Assembly: GCA_963721445.1 (NCBI GenBank)
Contig: CAVRIZ010000008.1
Location: 434,001-498,000 of the forward strand
Length of the DNA stretch: 64,000 bases
Direction: 5' to 3'
From: DAIOEK01 sp963721445
Lineage (GTDB): Bacteria > Chloroflexota > Anaerolineae > Anaerolineales > Anaerolineaceae
Shown: piece by piece, positions 17,708-27,138 of the stretch
Layout: each line of letters begins with the position of its first letter
How positions within the stretch are numbered: the first letter of the stretch is position 1
Notes under the pieces: model-generated
Database searches by the model: none
Told to the model about the DNA's origin: nothing
What the model saw: only the letters and a program-made list of their open reading frames with translations
Program-made: the position numbers and the translations under genes

Positions 17708-19081
17708 ATGACTCGGCGAAAAGCCATCTTTCTGACATTGAGTTCGATCGGAATTGGTATCCTGCTCATCATTGGATACCTGCTCCAACCCATCACCATT
17801 TGGATCAACGGTGAATCCAGGACCATCCGGTCATTCGCTCTCACTCCCGGTTCAATCCTCTTGGAGAATGGGATCATTCCTACCGTTGGTGATATGGTTT
17901 CGCCAGATATAAATGCGCTCTATTTCGATTCACAACCGATCGTTATCAAGAAAATTTCTGCCTACACTGTTCTTATAGATAATCAGCCTGTCCCGGCATA
18001 TGCCACAGATACCATCCCAGCCAATGTATTAAAGCAAATGGGAGTGGAACTTTATCCAATGGATCGAGTGGTAATGGATGGGAAAACTATCGATGCCCAG
18101 CTACCAATCCAATGGAGACCCGCGCATACGCTTCAGGTATTTCGCTCGTATCCTGCACAGCTAAAAGTTGATACTGACGAAGTGAGGTTAGTTTCACTCC
18201 GATCTAGAGATCCCAAAGAGGTAGTCTGGCAGATTGGACTGGGAGGCACTGGAGCAACAATCTCGCGAGAAAAAAACCCAAACGGTACTTCTTCCCCAGA
18301 ACTGATCTACCAAATCAATCCACCGGTTGTTGATAAGACCTCATCAACTATACAGATCCCAAATAACTCTGGCAACCTTGGATCAATTTACGCGTACCAA
18401 GGGTTTGCCCCTCAGGGATTGGATCAGATGTCCCAGGAAGATATTCGGATCTCAGATGGGATCCCTTCCACAGAGGTTGTCAGGATCAATGAGCAACTTC
18501 AGATCGTCCCCAAAAGCCTGCCGTTTGCCATTCGAACAGAGCTTGATCCCACCCTGGACTTGGACCAGGTAAAACCAACCCAATCAGGTGCGTATGGCGT
18601 ATCCATGCAGCTCACGAGGATACGCAACCAGAATGGTGAAAAGATCAACGAAAAAGTGGAATCGGAGACTGTTATCCAATCCCCCGTCGATGAAGTGACC
18701 GGCTACGGAACAAAGGTCAATGTCCAGACGATGTCTGCTGGTGGCAGAACCTTTGAGTATTATCGGGCAATTTCCATGTACGCCACATCGTACTCGCCGT
18801 GTAATCTTGGGACACCCAAGTGTAATAGCACGACAGCTAGTGGAATGCAAGTAAAACAGGGGGTGGTAGCTGTTCTCGGTCGTTGGTACAGTTACATGGT
18901 CGGTCAGGAAGTATATATACCCGGTTATGGTTTTGCAGTAATTGGAGACCTCGGTGGGGGCATCCCAGGTACTTACTGGATTGACCTTGGTTACTCCGAT
19001 GAAGATTTTATTCCCTGGCACTCTTATGTGACCGTTTACTTTCTTACCCCGGTTCCATCTTCCATTTTGTACGACCTTTAA
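17708..19081 (+). CDS. Membrane-anchored G5/3D-domain cell wall protein (YabE/Rpf-like)
   Basis: A 457-residue protein with one N-terminal membrane segment (about 8-27), a DUF348/ubiquitin-like segment (about 33-125), a G5-like stretch (about 270-350, ending ETVIQSPVDEVTGYGTKV) and a C-terminal 3D domain. The 3D domain shows SMYATSYSPC, TASGMQVKQGVVAV, a central GDLGGG and IDLGYSDEDF. Family members remodel peptidoglycan; the 3D fold has the aspartates of MltA-type transglycosylases. A TACAAT -10 box (17696-17701) ends only six bases before the ATG and no Shine-Dalgarno is seen, so the mRNA may be leaderless. It lies six bases upstream of rsmA. Confidence 0.8.
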   Translation: MTRRKAIFLTLSSIGIGILLIIGYLLQPITIWINGESRTIRSFALTPGSILLENGIIPTVGDMVSPDINALYFDSQPIVIKKISAYTVLIDNQPVPAYATDTIPANVLKQMGVELYPMDRVVMDGKTIDAQLPIQWRPAHTLQVFRSYPAQLKVDTDEVRLVSLRSRDPKEVVWQIGLGGTGATISREKNPNGTSSPELIYQINPPVVDKTSSTIQIPNNSGNLGSIYAYQGFAPQGLDQMSQEDIRISDGIPSTEVVRINEQLQIVPKSLPFAIRTELDPTLDLDQVKPTQSGAYGVSMQLTRIRNQNGEKINEKVESETVIQSPVDEVTGYGTKVNVQTMSAGGRTFEYYRAISMYATSYSPCNLGTPKCNSTTASGMQVKQGVVAVLGRWYSYMVGQEVYIPGYGFAVIGDLGGGIPGTYWIDLGYSDEDFIPWHSYVTVYFLTPVPSSILYDL

Positions 19082-19087
19082 CCTGGC

Positions 19088-19954
19088 ATGAGACTACCTC
19101 ACCTGCTCGATCCCACGTCCCTCCCTCCGCTGGATATCCCATTTATCCTTCGTCAGGCTGGATTACGCCCGAATAAAAAATTAGGGCAAAATTTCCTTTC
19201 GGATCCGAATATTCTGATGAAGATCATCTCTGCAGCGGAAATTACAAGGAATGACCGGGTATTGGAAATTGGATCAGGCTTGGGCAGCCTGACTCGTTAC
19301 CTGGCAGTCTCCGCTCAGTCGGTTACAGCGGTGGAGATAGATAAGAAACTATTTCCCATTTTATCCACCCTTCTCTCCAATTTCCCGAATGTCAATTTGG
19401 TCCAGGCGGATATGCTTGATCTTGACCCCCAGACTTTGATGGAGAATTCAGGATATCTGGTAGTTGCGAACATTCCGTATTACATAACATCAGCATTGAT
19501 CAGGCATTTGCTTGAATCAACCTGCCAACCTTCACGGATTGTCCTGACTGTACAAAACGAAGTCGCTCAACGGATTTGTACCGTCGACGATGACTACAGC
19601 CTGCTTGCGCTCAGTGTACAAGTATATGGACGGCCTGAGATCATCTTTCGAATACCTGCTGGAGCGTTTTACCCATCGCCAAAAGTAGATTCGGCGGTCG
19701 TTCGGATCGACTTATATCCAAATCCGATCATCCCAACGAGTGATTTAAATATCTTCTTTCGACTGATCAAAGCTGGTTTCTCTCAAAAACGGAAAACATT
19801 GAGGAACAGCCTTTCTAGTGGATTGAAATTATCTCCTGTTGTCATTGAAGAGTGGCTCAAACTGAACACGATCAATCCGATGCGCAGGGCAGAAACCCTT
19901 GCGCTGGAAGAATGGCAAACCCTTACACAAGCATACAAACATCTATCAAAATAG
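19088..19954 (+). CDS. rsmA: 16S rRNA dimethyladenosine transferase
   Basis: A 288-residue KsgA/RsmA enzyme that dimethylates two adjacent adenines near the 16S 3' end. It has the family KKLGQNFLSDP entry, the SAM-binding EIGSGLGSLT, the catalytic NIPYY and the FYPSPKVDSAVV motif. The pairing with a YabE-type gene upstream resembles the yabE-rnmV-ksgA order of Bacillus. Confidence 0.96.
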   Translation: MRLPHLLDPTSLPPLDIPFILRQAGLRPNKKLGQNFLSDPNILMKIISAAEITRNDRVLEIGSGLGSLTRYLAVSAQSVTAVEIDKKLFPILSTLLSNFPNVNLVQADMLDLDPQTLMENSGYLVVANIPYYITSALIRHLLESTCQPSRIVLTVQNEVAQRICTVDDDYSLLALSVQVYGRPEIIFRIPAGAFYPSPKVDSAVVRIDLYPNPIIPTSDLNIFFRLIKAGFSQKRKTLRNSLSSGLKLSPVVIEEWLKLNTINPMRRAETLALEEWQTLTQAYKHLSK

Positions 19955-19985
19955 CCTTTCAGGATGAATACCTGAAAGGCTATTT
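19949..19985. terminator. Bidirectional terminator between rsmA and rubrerythrin
   Basis: A 15-bp perfect stem (19949-19963 / 19971-19985) with a 7-base loop starts inside the last rsmA codons. Short A/T runs flank it. It can end rsmA and the convergent rubrerythrin operon. Confidence 0.65.
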
Positions 19986-20011
19986 CACGTAGTAGATATA
20001 TTTATTCGCAA

Positions 20012-20509
20012 TCAGGCGACAGGAATAAATTTTGTGGCTAAAGTGTTACAAACCGGGCAATTGCCGGTTGGTTTGCCAACATGGGTGTGACCGCAAATCG
20101 GACACACGTAAATTTCCATCATTTCATTCGATTCAGAAAGGTTGGCAAGGGCTTTCTTATATAATTCTTCGTGCTCTTTCTCCACTTCCCAGGCATAGTT
20201 AAAAGTCCGGGATGCCTTCTTATCCCCTTCTTCTTCGGATTCCTTATGGAAAGCCGGATACATGGTGGTCACCTCGTAATGCTCCCCTTCAATCGCAGTC
20301 TGAAGGTTTTCCCTAGTGGAATTGACACCGCCCATCGCTTTGAGATGGTTTCCGGCATGAATGGTTTCCGCCAGTGCAGCTGCCCGGAAAAGACGCGCCA
20401 CTTGTTTGAAGCCTTCCTGTTCCGCCGCTGCTGCAAAATGATGATACTTACGGGATGCCTGTGACTCTCCTGCAAATGCTTCTGCCAAATTATCCTGCGT
20501 TTTACTCAT
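20012..20509 (-). CDS. Rubrerythrin
   Basis: A 165-residue peroxide-scavenging diiron protein of anaerobes. The N-terminal ferritin-like four-helix bundle carries EAFAGESQASRKY and EVEKEHEELY with metal-binding Glu/His residues. The C-terminal rubredoxin-like part has CPICGHTH and CPVCN, the four cysteines for a single iron. Suggests an anaerobic or microaerophilic life. Last gene of a three-gene minus-strand operon. Confidence 0.92.
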   Translation of the reverse strand: MSKTQDNLAEAFAGESQASRKYHHFAAAAEQEGFKQVARLFRAAALAETIHAGNHLKAMGGVNSTRENLQTAIEGEHYEVTTMYPAFHKESEEEGDKKASRTFNYAWEVEKEHEELYKKALANLSESNEMMEIYVCPICGHTHVGKPTGNCPVCNTLATKFIPVA

Positions 20510-20518
20510 AAGATCCTC

Positions 20519-21241
20519 CTATAATTTATAGTTTTTATGCGTACTTAGCAAACGCCAAACATTGATTGCTGCCTCCAGCTGAATTTTAAATGACATTTTG
20601 GATTGACCAAATCGTCTGTCAGCAAAATGAAATGGGATTTCTTTAATGTGACTGCCCAATCTGGAAGCAACATACAGCATTTCCACCTGGAATACGTATC
20701 CGCTGGAGCGAATATCATCCAATGGCATCCGACTTAACAAATCTCTCCGCCAGACCCTGAATCCTCCGGTAACATCCCGAACCGGTAGATTTAGAATAGT
20801 CCTCGAGTAAAAATTACCAAAACCCGAGAGGGCTTTTCGCCAGAACGGCCACTGCTCATCCAGGCTGCCCCCTTTGATATAGCGGGAACCAAGGGCAAGA
20901 TCGGCGCCAGCGCCGATGGCATCCCTTAATTCGAGCAGTTTTTCAGGTGGGTGTGAAAAATCACAATCCATCTGACCAACCAGATCGGCGCCTTCTGCCA
21001 GGGCATTCTTAAACCCTGCAATATAGGCAGTCCCCAAGCCCTTTTTCCCCGCTCTGTGGATGACATCAACCCGACCCGTTTCTTGTTTCAGCTTTTCCGC
21101 CAAACCACCAGTTCCATCAGGGCTGTTGTCATCGACGATTAATAACTTGAGATCTGGTAACGGAAGACTGAATAAAGCGGAGACCATTCTGGGAAGGTTC
21201 TCCGCTTCATTATAGGTTGGTATAACAACTACGAATGACAA
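20519..21241 (-). CDS. Family 2 glycosyltransferase, polyprenol-phosphate mannosyltransferase-like
   Basis: A 240-residue GT2 enzyme without membrane segments. VVIPTYNEAENL starts the nucleotide-sugar fold, VDDNSPDGT and the MDCDFSHPPE metal-binding motif follow, and VRDVTGGFRVWRR is the acceptor-side loop. This is the dolichol/polyprenol monophosphomannose synthase pattern, so it probably loads a lipid carrier for glycan or glycolipid synthesis. The sugar is not proven. Confidence 0.85.
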   Translation of the reverse strand: MSFVVVIPTYNEAENLPRMVSALFSLPLPDLKLLIVDDNSPDGTGGLAEKLKQETGRVDVIHRAGKKGLGTAYIAGFKNALAEGADLVGQMDCDFSHPPEKLLELRDAIGAGADLALGSRYIKGGSLDEQWPFWRKALSGFGNFYSRTILNLPVRDVTGGFRVWRRDLLSRMPLDDIRSSGYVFQVEMLYVASRLGSHIKEIPFHFADRRFGQSKMSFKIQLEAAINVWRLLSTHKNYKL

Positions 21242-21254
21242 TACTACCCCTATA

Positions 21255-21626
21255 TTACAATAGGATCTTCAGATCTTCGGCTGCCCTGCGCATATCGAGG
21301 AAGATGAGACCCAGTTTGGCGTGGTCCTGGGCAAGTGCGGTCAGAACAGCGTCCTCCCCGATATTCATGATGATCACATAGCCATGATTACCTTTGATGT
21401 ACACTTGTTCCAGTCGGCCTTTGCCGAGCTCCTTCGTAATTTTTTCCCCCAAACCAAGCATAGCAGCAGACATGGCAGAAACTCGATCTTCTTCAGCGTC
21501 TGCGGGTAATGCGGATGCGATCGTAAGGCCATCTACGCTTACCACCGCCGAGGCTTCAATATCCGGGGAAGAGGCTTGCAGTTCACGCAACCTGTCAACC
21601 ATCATCTGAGAGCGATTTTTCGTCAC
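21255..21626 (-). CDS. Roadblock/LC7 domain protein
   Basis: A 123-residue single-domain protein starting with GTG after an AGGAG. The fold shows ASAVVSVDGLTIASALP, the VSAMSAAMLGLGEKITKEL helix and a GYVIIMNIGEDAVLTAL strand pair. Such MglB-like proteins partner small Ras-like GTPases, but none is encoded here. First gene of the operon with the glycosyltransferase and rubrerythrin. Confidence 0.8.
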   Translation of the reverse strand: MTKNRSQMMVDRLRELQASSPDIEASAVVSVDGLTIASALPADAEEDRVSAMSAAMLGLGEKITKELGKGRLEQVYIKGNHGYVIIMNIGEDAVLTALAQDHAKLGLIFLDMRRAAEDLKILL

Positions 21627-21670
21627 TGTGAACTCCTGGTAATGGAATACAATGAATACCGTTCAAGAGT

Positions 21671-21699
21671 AATCTAGCACAGGCATCCCGAATCGTCAA
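21671..21699 (-). promoter_or_regulatory. Promoter for the roadblock-glycosyltransferase-rubrerythrin operon
   Basis: Minus-strand TTGACG (21699-21694), a 17-base spacer and TAGATT (21676-21671), about 45 bases upstream of the GTG start. Confidence 0.6.
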
Positions 21700-21834
21700 G
21701 CGGAAACCTGCCGGGATTCATTTGGCAAATCCTGATACGCATATTGTTTTGGTAAAATTGGTTCAAAATGTCGTTTATAATTCTACCAATCCACATTGGA
21801 TTATGAAACGGACAAGGAGTTACAGGATAGGAAA

Positions 21835-22998
21835 ATGAGATTTCTACGAATTATTTCCATCGCAGGCATTATCGCCGCGATATTTTCTCCGATATTATCT
21901 GTCTCAGCAGAAGATCCCAAAGATACGAACGAGCCTTACCGGGGAAGTTCAATTTGTGTTCCCGGGAGTGACCTTATTGATGGTTGCCAATTGAATGGTC
22001 CTGCCAAAGTTCAGCTTGACTGGCAGCAAAGAGGAATGAGTTACCCATTAATGGGTTTGCCTGCCTACACGCCAGATGCATCGTACAATGAGCTGCCTTT
22101 CCGGTATGCGGCAATCCTGGCAGATCCCAAGAGAGAAATTCGCCTGTTTCCTTCCCTAGATGATGCTGTCGCCGCTGAGAATCAATCTGGGAGCATCCCC
22201 GCCGGTGCGCTACGGTGGGTAGCCTATATCTCCCAGGCGGACGTAAATGGCGGACATTATGTGCAGATACCCGATTCTTTTGAATGGGTGCGCGCCTCAC
22301 CCGCTGAGGTGGTCAACTTTCAAGGTCTGGCTTTTTACCATACACCTACCCAGGAATTTGGTTGGTTGGGCGATCATACGACAAGCCGGATTGCACCTAG
22401 CCTGGAAAGCGCTTCAACCGGTAAAAGGTATCTTCGCAATACAGTTGTTCAGATATTTGGAACGGGAAAAGGGAATCAGGAAGAGTGGGTACAAATTGGG
22501 ATTGATGAATGGGTTGAAAGCCGATATGTTAAAGTGGTAAGGATTAATACTACACCGCCGGAAGGTGTTACAAACAATCGGTGGATTGAAGTAAACCTGT
22601 ACGATCAGACTCTCGCTGTGTACGATAACCGACAATTAGTCTATGCCACAATGATTGCATCCGGGTTGGATCCTTTCTTTACCAAGCCTGGCTTATTCCA
22701 AATCCAGAAAAAATTAGATACTGAGAAAATGACCGGCGCATTTGAATCAGACCGCTCTGACTACTACCAGCTCGAGAAAGTCCCCTGGACAATGTATTTC
22801 GATGGTGCTCGCGCCTTGCATGGCGCCTATTGGAGAACGATGTTTGGCTTCCCGCAGTCCCACGGTTGCGTCAACCTTTCCCCGGGTGATGCCCATTACT
22901 TATTCGACTGGGCGAATGTAGGAGATTGGGTTTATGTTTGGGATCCTTCAGGGAAAACACCGACTGATCCATCGAAATATGGGGAAGGTGGAGCGTAA
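21835..22998 (+). CDS. Secreted L,D-transpeptidase (YkuD domain)
   Basis: A 387-residue exported enzyme that cross-links peptidoglycan stems. The ATG at 21835 is chosen because AGGATAGG precedes it and a signal peptide (about 1-22, ending VSA-ED) follows. Residues about 40-230 include an SH3-like or wall-binding region. The YkuD domain starts at WIEVNLYDQTLAVYDN (about 250), and its catalytic motif is HGAYW plus SHGCVNLSP with the cysteine near residue 345. It converges on the next gene with a five-base gap. Confidence 0.9.
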   Translation: MRFLRIISIAGIIAAIFSPILSVSAEDPKDTNEPYRGSSICVPGSDLIDGCQLNGPAKVQLDWQQRGMSYPLMGLPAYTPDASYNELPFRYAAILADPKREIRLFPSLDDAVAAENQSGSIPAGALRWVAYISQADVNGGHYVQIPDSFEWVRASPAEVVNFQGLAFYHTPTQEFGWLGDHTTSRIAPSLESASTGKRYLRNTVVQIFGTGKGNQEEWVQIGIDEWVESRYVKVVRINTTPPEGVTNNRWIEVNLYDQTLAVYDNRQLVYATMIASGLDPFFTKPGLFQIQKKLDTEKMTGAFESDRSDYYQLEKVPWTMYFDGARALHGAYWRTMFGFPQSHGCVNLSPGDAHYLFDWANVGDWVYVWDPSGKTPTDPSKYGEGGA

Positions 22999-23003
22999 TC
23001 GGA

Positions 23004-24044
23004 TCAGGGTAGTAATCGGATGATCATGCTGGAGACGGCAAGATCTTCCGCGGTATAAATATCCTGTTGGTGCATGATCAGCCTGACTGAGGTCGGGCTT
23101 TGTATATCCACCTTGTACGATTTTTCCACCATCACATAATCGAGGGAAGCCTGTATGACCTCTGGATCTTCAAATCGGGCGATCATCTTACCTGATCGAT
23201 CAACCAATTCAAACAATAATCGACAATCCATCCGGCAGCGAACGGCACCATCCACCACTAATAACCCATTCTTGATATTTTGATCTGGGTATGGTTTGAA
23301 TAACGCAAAGGGGTCTTTTAGATTATCCGGTTCAGTCAGCACCGGTTTGCCCAATTGCATCAGAATAAATTCTTCAGAAGCCAGGGCGATCAAACGCTTA
23401 TCCTCGTCGTATGTATACAGCAATAGTCGAGCGGATTCTGCAACAACCCTGGGTGTAAAAGAGATTTTCTCATTGATATTCATCCGCCACCCAACCGTTG
23501 ATGTATTCGACCAGGTTTTTTCCTGTAGAACCGTTCCATCCTCACCGATCAATTGCATATGAACAACCCCTCTTGATCCCGGCAGTACTGCCGCGGAGAG
23601 AGTAAATGGGGATGTTACTTTTGAGAATGAAGAGGGTGAGAAAATTCGGATGGGTGCATCATGCACCGGTGGAGGCAGCGACGTGGGCGTGTTTGTAGCT
23701 GTTTTGGTTGGTCTGGGCGTCCGGGTGGGATTCGGTGTTCTTGTCGGACGTTGAGTTCTCAATGCAACGATTGGTGTGTTAGTAAGCGTAGCGGAAATTT
23801 CTGATGTAGCAACAACCACATCAGAAGATGAGATCGGTTCCTGAGCTGAAGTACTAACGACTACAGTTGTACCGACGATTTTCGGGAGTGCTGTAGTTGT
23901 CGGTGTAACCAGGGGAGGCTTCGCGCTTGGTGATGCCGGAAGATTTACTGCTTGCGATGGAACACCAGAGCATCCGACCAGAACCAGCCCTGTGATTACT
24001 GTGGCAAAGGTTATCTTTATCCAGTTTGAAATAAAATTTCGCAT
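23004..24044 (-). CDS. Lipoprotein with Pro/Thr linker and Ig-like (Gmad2-type) domain
   Basis: A 346-residue lipoprotein. The signal ends in VLVGCSG (cysteine about 25). A long Thr/Pro-rich linker (about 30-125, with repeated RTPNPTRTPRPTKT-type units) leads to a beta-rich part starting PIRIFSPSSFSKVTSPF, resembling the Gmad2 Ig-like domain, and a second beta-rich region. Function is unknown. It overlaps nothing but lies four bases after the response regulator stop, so the two may be co-transcribed. Confidence 0.65.
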   Translation of the reverse strand: MRNFISNWIKITFATVITGLVLVGCSGVPSQAVNLPASPSAKPPLVTPTTTALPKIVGTTVVVSTSAQEPISSSDVVVATSEISATLTNTPIVALRTQRPTRTPNPTRTPRPTKTATNTPTSLPPPVHDAPIRIFSPSSFSKVTSPFTLSAAVLPGSRGVVHMQLIGEDGTVLQEKTWSNTSTVGWRMNINEKISFTPRVVAESARLLLYTYDEDKRLIALASEEFILMQLGKPVLTEPDNLKDPFALFKPYPDQNIKNGLLVVDGAVRCRMDCRLLFELVDRSGKMIARFEDPEVIQASLDYVMVEKSYKVDIQSPTSVRLIMHQQDIYTAEDLAVSSMIIRLLP

Positions 24045-24047
24045 GAA

Positions 24048-24428
24048 TCAATCAGTACTTGGCGCCTGGTTCTCGTATTTCTTAATGGTGTCCATGAGAG
24101 CTTGAAGCGGAACGGGTTTCAATAGATAATCAGATGCTCCTTCATTCAAACAGACAATCGAATCATCGAAGCTGGCACCGGCTGAAAGAATGATAACGGG
24201 TATTTTTTCAAATTCCTTGTCTTTTTTTAGTTCTTTTAATACTGTCAGTCCATCCATATCTGGCATCATCAAGTCAAGAAAGATCATACGAGGCTTTTCC
24301 GCACGAAGCAGTTCAAACGCTTTCGTTCCTGATCTGGCCAGGTTCGATTGGTATCCCAAAAGTTTGGCTGCCTGCCCCATAAGCTCCAGAGTAACCGGAT
24401 CATCGTCTACAAATAAAATGACTGACAT
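24048..24428 (-). CDS. Single-domain response regulator
   Basis: A 126-residue receiver domain without an output domain. The acidic pocket is VDDD (8-10), the phospho-acceptor is D52 in FLDLMMPDMDG, the switch Ser/Thr is in ILSAGAS and the lysine in YLLKP near 104. No kinase is next to it, so its partner lies elsewhere. Confidence 0.9.
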   Translation of the reverse strand: MSVILFVDDDPVTLELMGQAAKLLGYQSNLARSGTKAFELLRAEKPRMIFLDLMMPDMDGLTVLKELKKDKEFEKIPVIILSAGASFDDSIVCLNEGASDYLLKPVPLQALMDTIKKYENQAPSTD

Positions 24429-24532
24429 ATTTTCCCCTATATTGCAAGGATTTTGACTTCCTTACCAAACAGTGCAGTAATTAGACCAATCGGATGTATG
24501 AAACCAATCAATCCAATTGATCTGGAGTGATG

Positions 24533-26035
24533 CTACATCTCGTAGATCTCTGAGTACTTTTCCTTTAGGTATCGAAGGTACGGCTCTGGCGAAATTTTCG
24601 ATCCAGTAATCTTAAGGACCATGTCCTGGGGATCGAATTTTGCGCCATACTGATGCAAATTCTCCCGCAACCAGGCGAGAAGCGATGAGAAATCGCCATT
24701 GCGAATCTGAGAGTATAAGGCAGGCAATTCCTCTAAAATCTTATCCCAGAGTTGGACCGAAACCAGGTTACCCAGAGCGTAAGTGGGGAAGTATCCGATC
24801 GAACCTCCGCTCCAATGGATATCTTGTAATACTCCGACCGCATCGTTGGGTGGTGTTATCCCAAGATACTCTTTTACCTTGGAATTCCAAACCTCGGGAA
24901 GGTCCCTCACCATCAGGCTGCCTTCCATCAGTGCAATTTCGATCTCCATCCGGAGCATTACATGAAGGTTGTAGGTCGCCTCATCCGATTCGACTCGCAC
25001 GAGGGAAGGCTCTACTTTATTAATTCCCTTATAGAACTTCTCCAGGCTCACATCTCCCAGGGTCTCGGGGAAAAGCGACTGGAAACGAGGATAAAAATAG
25101 CCCCAGAACTCCTTAGACCTTCCGACCAGATTTTCCCACAATCTCGATTGAGACTCATGCAGAGCCATTGAAGCTCCATTCATCAGAAGAGTGCGGCGAA
25201 GACGGGGACTTATCCCCTGTTCATATAAAGCATGTCCACATTCATGCATCGTGGAGAACAAGGCTGATGATCCGCTATTAGGTAAGAAACGGGTCGTTAT
25301 ACGAACATCATCCGAACCAAAACTGGTGGTAAAGGGATGGGCTGCTTTGTCCTGCCGCCCTCTTTGCCAATCATACCCAAAGCGTGTGATCACTTCCACA
25401 CCGAAATCCCATTGTTTTTGCTCGTCGAGGGTGACCTTTAGAAAACTATCATCGACCGGTTTGCTGGCAGCGATTGCCTTGATCAAGTCGACTTGTTCAG
25501 TCCGAAGCCGTCCAAAGATGGACTGGACGTCGGCTGTTTTTAATCCGGGTTCGTAATCATCGAGGAGGGGATCGTAAATATGCGCATAAGGTTTAAAGAA
25601 ATCGGCATATTGCCGGCGTAATTCCACAATTCTTTCAAGGTGAGAGCGAAAAAGTTCAAATTTCGATTCGGTTCTTGCGTTTACCCAGGCTTCCTGGGCG
25701 ATTGAGGTTACTTGTGTAAATTCAGACACCCAGGAGGATGGAACGTTTTTTTGCTTTGAGTATTCACGGTTTGTGACGTGAATTAACCGGGCTTCATCTG
25801 ATTCAGGGTGCAATGATTCCGAATAGGGAAGGAGGTCCTGCAGTAAGGAACCAATTTCATCACTTGTAAATCGTTCATGCGTCATTCTCGCCAACGTGGA
25901 TAATTCCTCACCACGGGCTTCTGCACCACCAGATGGCATATAGGTCTGCTGGTCCCAACCAAGGACTGCCTGTGCTCCAACCAGATCAGACACTTCATTC
26001 AGTATTGACTTGAGCTGTGAAAACTTGGATTCCAT
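24533..26035 (-). CDS. M32 metallocarboxypeptidase (Taq/Pfu type)
   Basis: A 500-residue cytoplasmic carboxypeptidase that removes C-terminal residues with broad specificity. The zinc site HECGHALYE lies near residue 265. DQQTYMP, the family HPF-like AAHPFTTSF, SQSRLWEN and IHWSGGSIGYFPTYALGN motifs are present. The ATG at 26035 (MESKFSQL) is preferred, with CTGGAG upstream; longer N-terminal readings lack similarity. It follows the dehydrogenase gene by 16 bases, so probably co-transcribed. Confidence 0.93.
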   Translation of the reverse strand: MESKFSQLKSILNEVSDLVGAQAVLGWDQQTYMPSGGAEARGEELSTLARMTHERFTSDEIGSLLQDLLPYSESLHPESDEARLIHVTNREYSKQKNVPSSWVSEFTQVTSIAQEAWVNARTESKFELFRSHLERIVELRRQYADFFKPYAHIYDPLLDDYEPGLKTADVQSIFGRLRTEQVDLIKAIAASKPVDDSFLKVTLDEQKQWDFGVEVITRFGYDWQRGRQDKAAHPFTTSFGSDDVRITTRFLPNSGSSALFSTMHECGHALYEQGISPRLRRTLLMNGASMALHESQSRLWENLVGRSKEFWGYFYPRFQSLFPETLGDVSLEKFYKGINKVEPSLVRVESDEATYNLHVMLRMEIEIALMEGSLMVRDLPEVWNSKVKEYLGITPPNDAVGVLQDIHWSGGSIGYFPTYALGNLVSVQLWDKILEELPALYSQIRNGDFSSLLAWLRENLHQYGAKFDPQDMVLKITGSKISPEPYLRYLKEKYSEIYEM

Positions 26036-26051
26036 GGGTACTCCAGGTGAA

Positions 26052-26993
26052 CTAGGCGACACGCCAGCGTAGTGCTTCGTCCTTGAGGGCACGCAGAATC
26101 TCAGTGGCGATATCCTCTGCTGCTCGTGATTGGGCTTCGACAGTTTGAGCCCCGACATGGGGGCTAGTGACAACCTTCGGATGCGCAACGAGATCCGTTA
26201 ATCCGGGTGGTTCTGTGCTGAAGACATCCAAAGCGGCGCCTGCCACTTTTCCTGAATTCAATGCTTCCAATAAGGCTGGTTCGTCAATTACACCCCCACG
26301 CGCAGCACAAATGAGATAGACACCTTGCTTCATTTTGGCGAATGCATCCGTATTCAATAAATTTTTACTGTCTGCTGTCAATGGGATATGCATGGTGATC
26401 ATATCCGCCCGTTGATAAAGTGTATTCAGGTCAACCGGATCGGCGCCCCGATTTCTAATCTCTTCCGCGGGAATGAGAGGGTCATAACCAACTACGTTCA
26501 TGTCAAACGCTCTTGCTCGTTTTACGACAGCTGCCCCGATCCTTCCCATTCCAATAACCCCTAGAGTTTTTCCGTTCAGTTCAGAGCCTTCAAATTCCTT
26601 TTTCAACCACTTGCCTTCCTTCATGGTTCGGTCAGCTCGAGGAAGATCACGTACGATGGATAGCATCAATCCGAGGGTCAATTCTGCCACAGCGACCGTG
26701 GTTGCCAATGGTGAATTCACCACGATGATTTTTTTCTCTTTGGCTGCATTCAGGTCAATATTATCTACACCAACACCAGCACGTCCCACCGCTTTCAATT
26801 TTTTTCCAGCATCCAAAACTGCCGCGGTCACTTTGGTCCGTCCTCGTACGATCAGAGCATCATAGTTCCCGATGATACTCAGTAATTCTTCCGCTGAGAT
26901 ACCGGTCCGATCATCAACATTTGCGGTTTGGCGAAGAATATCCTGACCGTTTTTCTCCAGACCATCGGTAAGTAATACATTCCAGTTTGCCAT
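26052..26993 (-). CDS. D-3-phosphoglycerate dehydrogenase-like D-2-hydroxyacid dehydrogenase
   Basis: A 313-residue NAD-dependent dehydrogenase, the short form without ACT domain. The Rossmann motif VIGMGRIG is at about 147-153; the catalytic set is Arg in AARGGVID (about 231), Glu in FSTEPP (about 260) and His in SPHVGAQT (about 279). GRAGVGVDNID fits phosphoglycerate dehydrogenase (serine synthesis). Start at 26993 follows GGAGG. Substrate is inferred. Confidence 0.87.
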   Translation of the reverse strand: MANWNVLLTDGLEKNGQDILRQTANVDDRTGISAEELLSIIGNYDALIVRGRTKVTAAVLDAGKKLKAVGRAGVGVDNIDLNAAKEKKIIVVNSPLATTVAVAELTLGLMLSIVRDLPRADRTMKEGKWLKKEFEGSELNGKTLGVIGMGRIGAAVVKRARAFDMNVVGYDPLIPAEEIRNRGADPVDLNTLYQRADMITMHIPLTADSKNLLNTDAFAKMKQGVYLICAARGGVIDEPALLEALNSGKVAGAALDVFSTEPPGLTDLVAHPKVVTSPHVGAQTVEAQSRAAEDIATEILRALKDEALRWRVA

Positions 26994-27077
26994 TGATTTT
27001 CCTCCTCTTTCACTATTGAACAATACTCAACTTACTTAGATTTTACTCGATTTTAGTTCCAAGACCGAATTCAGCAT

Positions 27078-27111
27078 AAAAAAGTCCTGCAAGCATAAAG
27101 GCCTGCAGGAC
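27078..27111 (-). terminator. Rho-independent terminator of the MacAB-type operon
   Basis: On the minus strand an 8-bp GTCCTGCA stem (27111-27104 / 27091-27084) with a 12-base loop is followed by six T residues (27083-27078). It lies 28 bases after the permease stop. Confidence 0.85.
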
Positions 27112-27138
27112 AGAGGTTTTACCAGGGATAGTCTAATT

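Noticed and set aside
27024..27077. A promoter for the phosphoglycerate dehydrogenase gene
   Set aside because: Several TAAAAT-like boxes exist but none has a -35 box at a reasonable distance.
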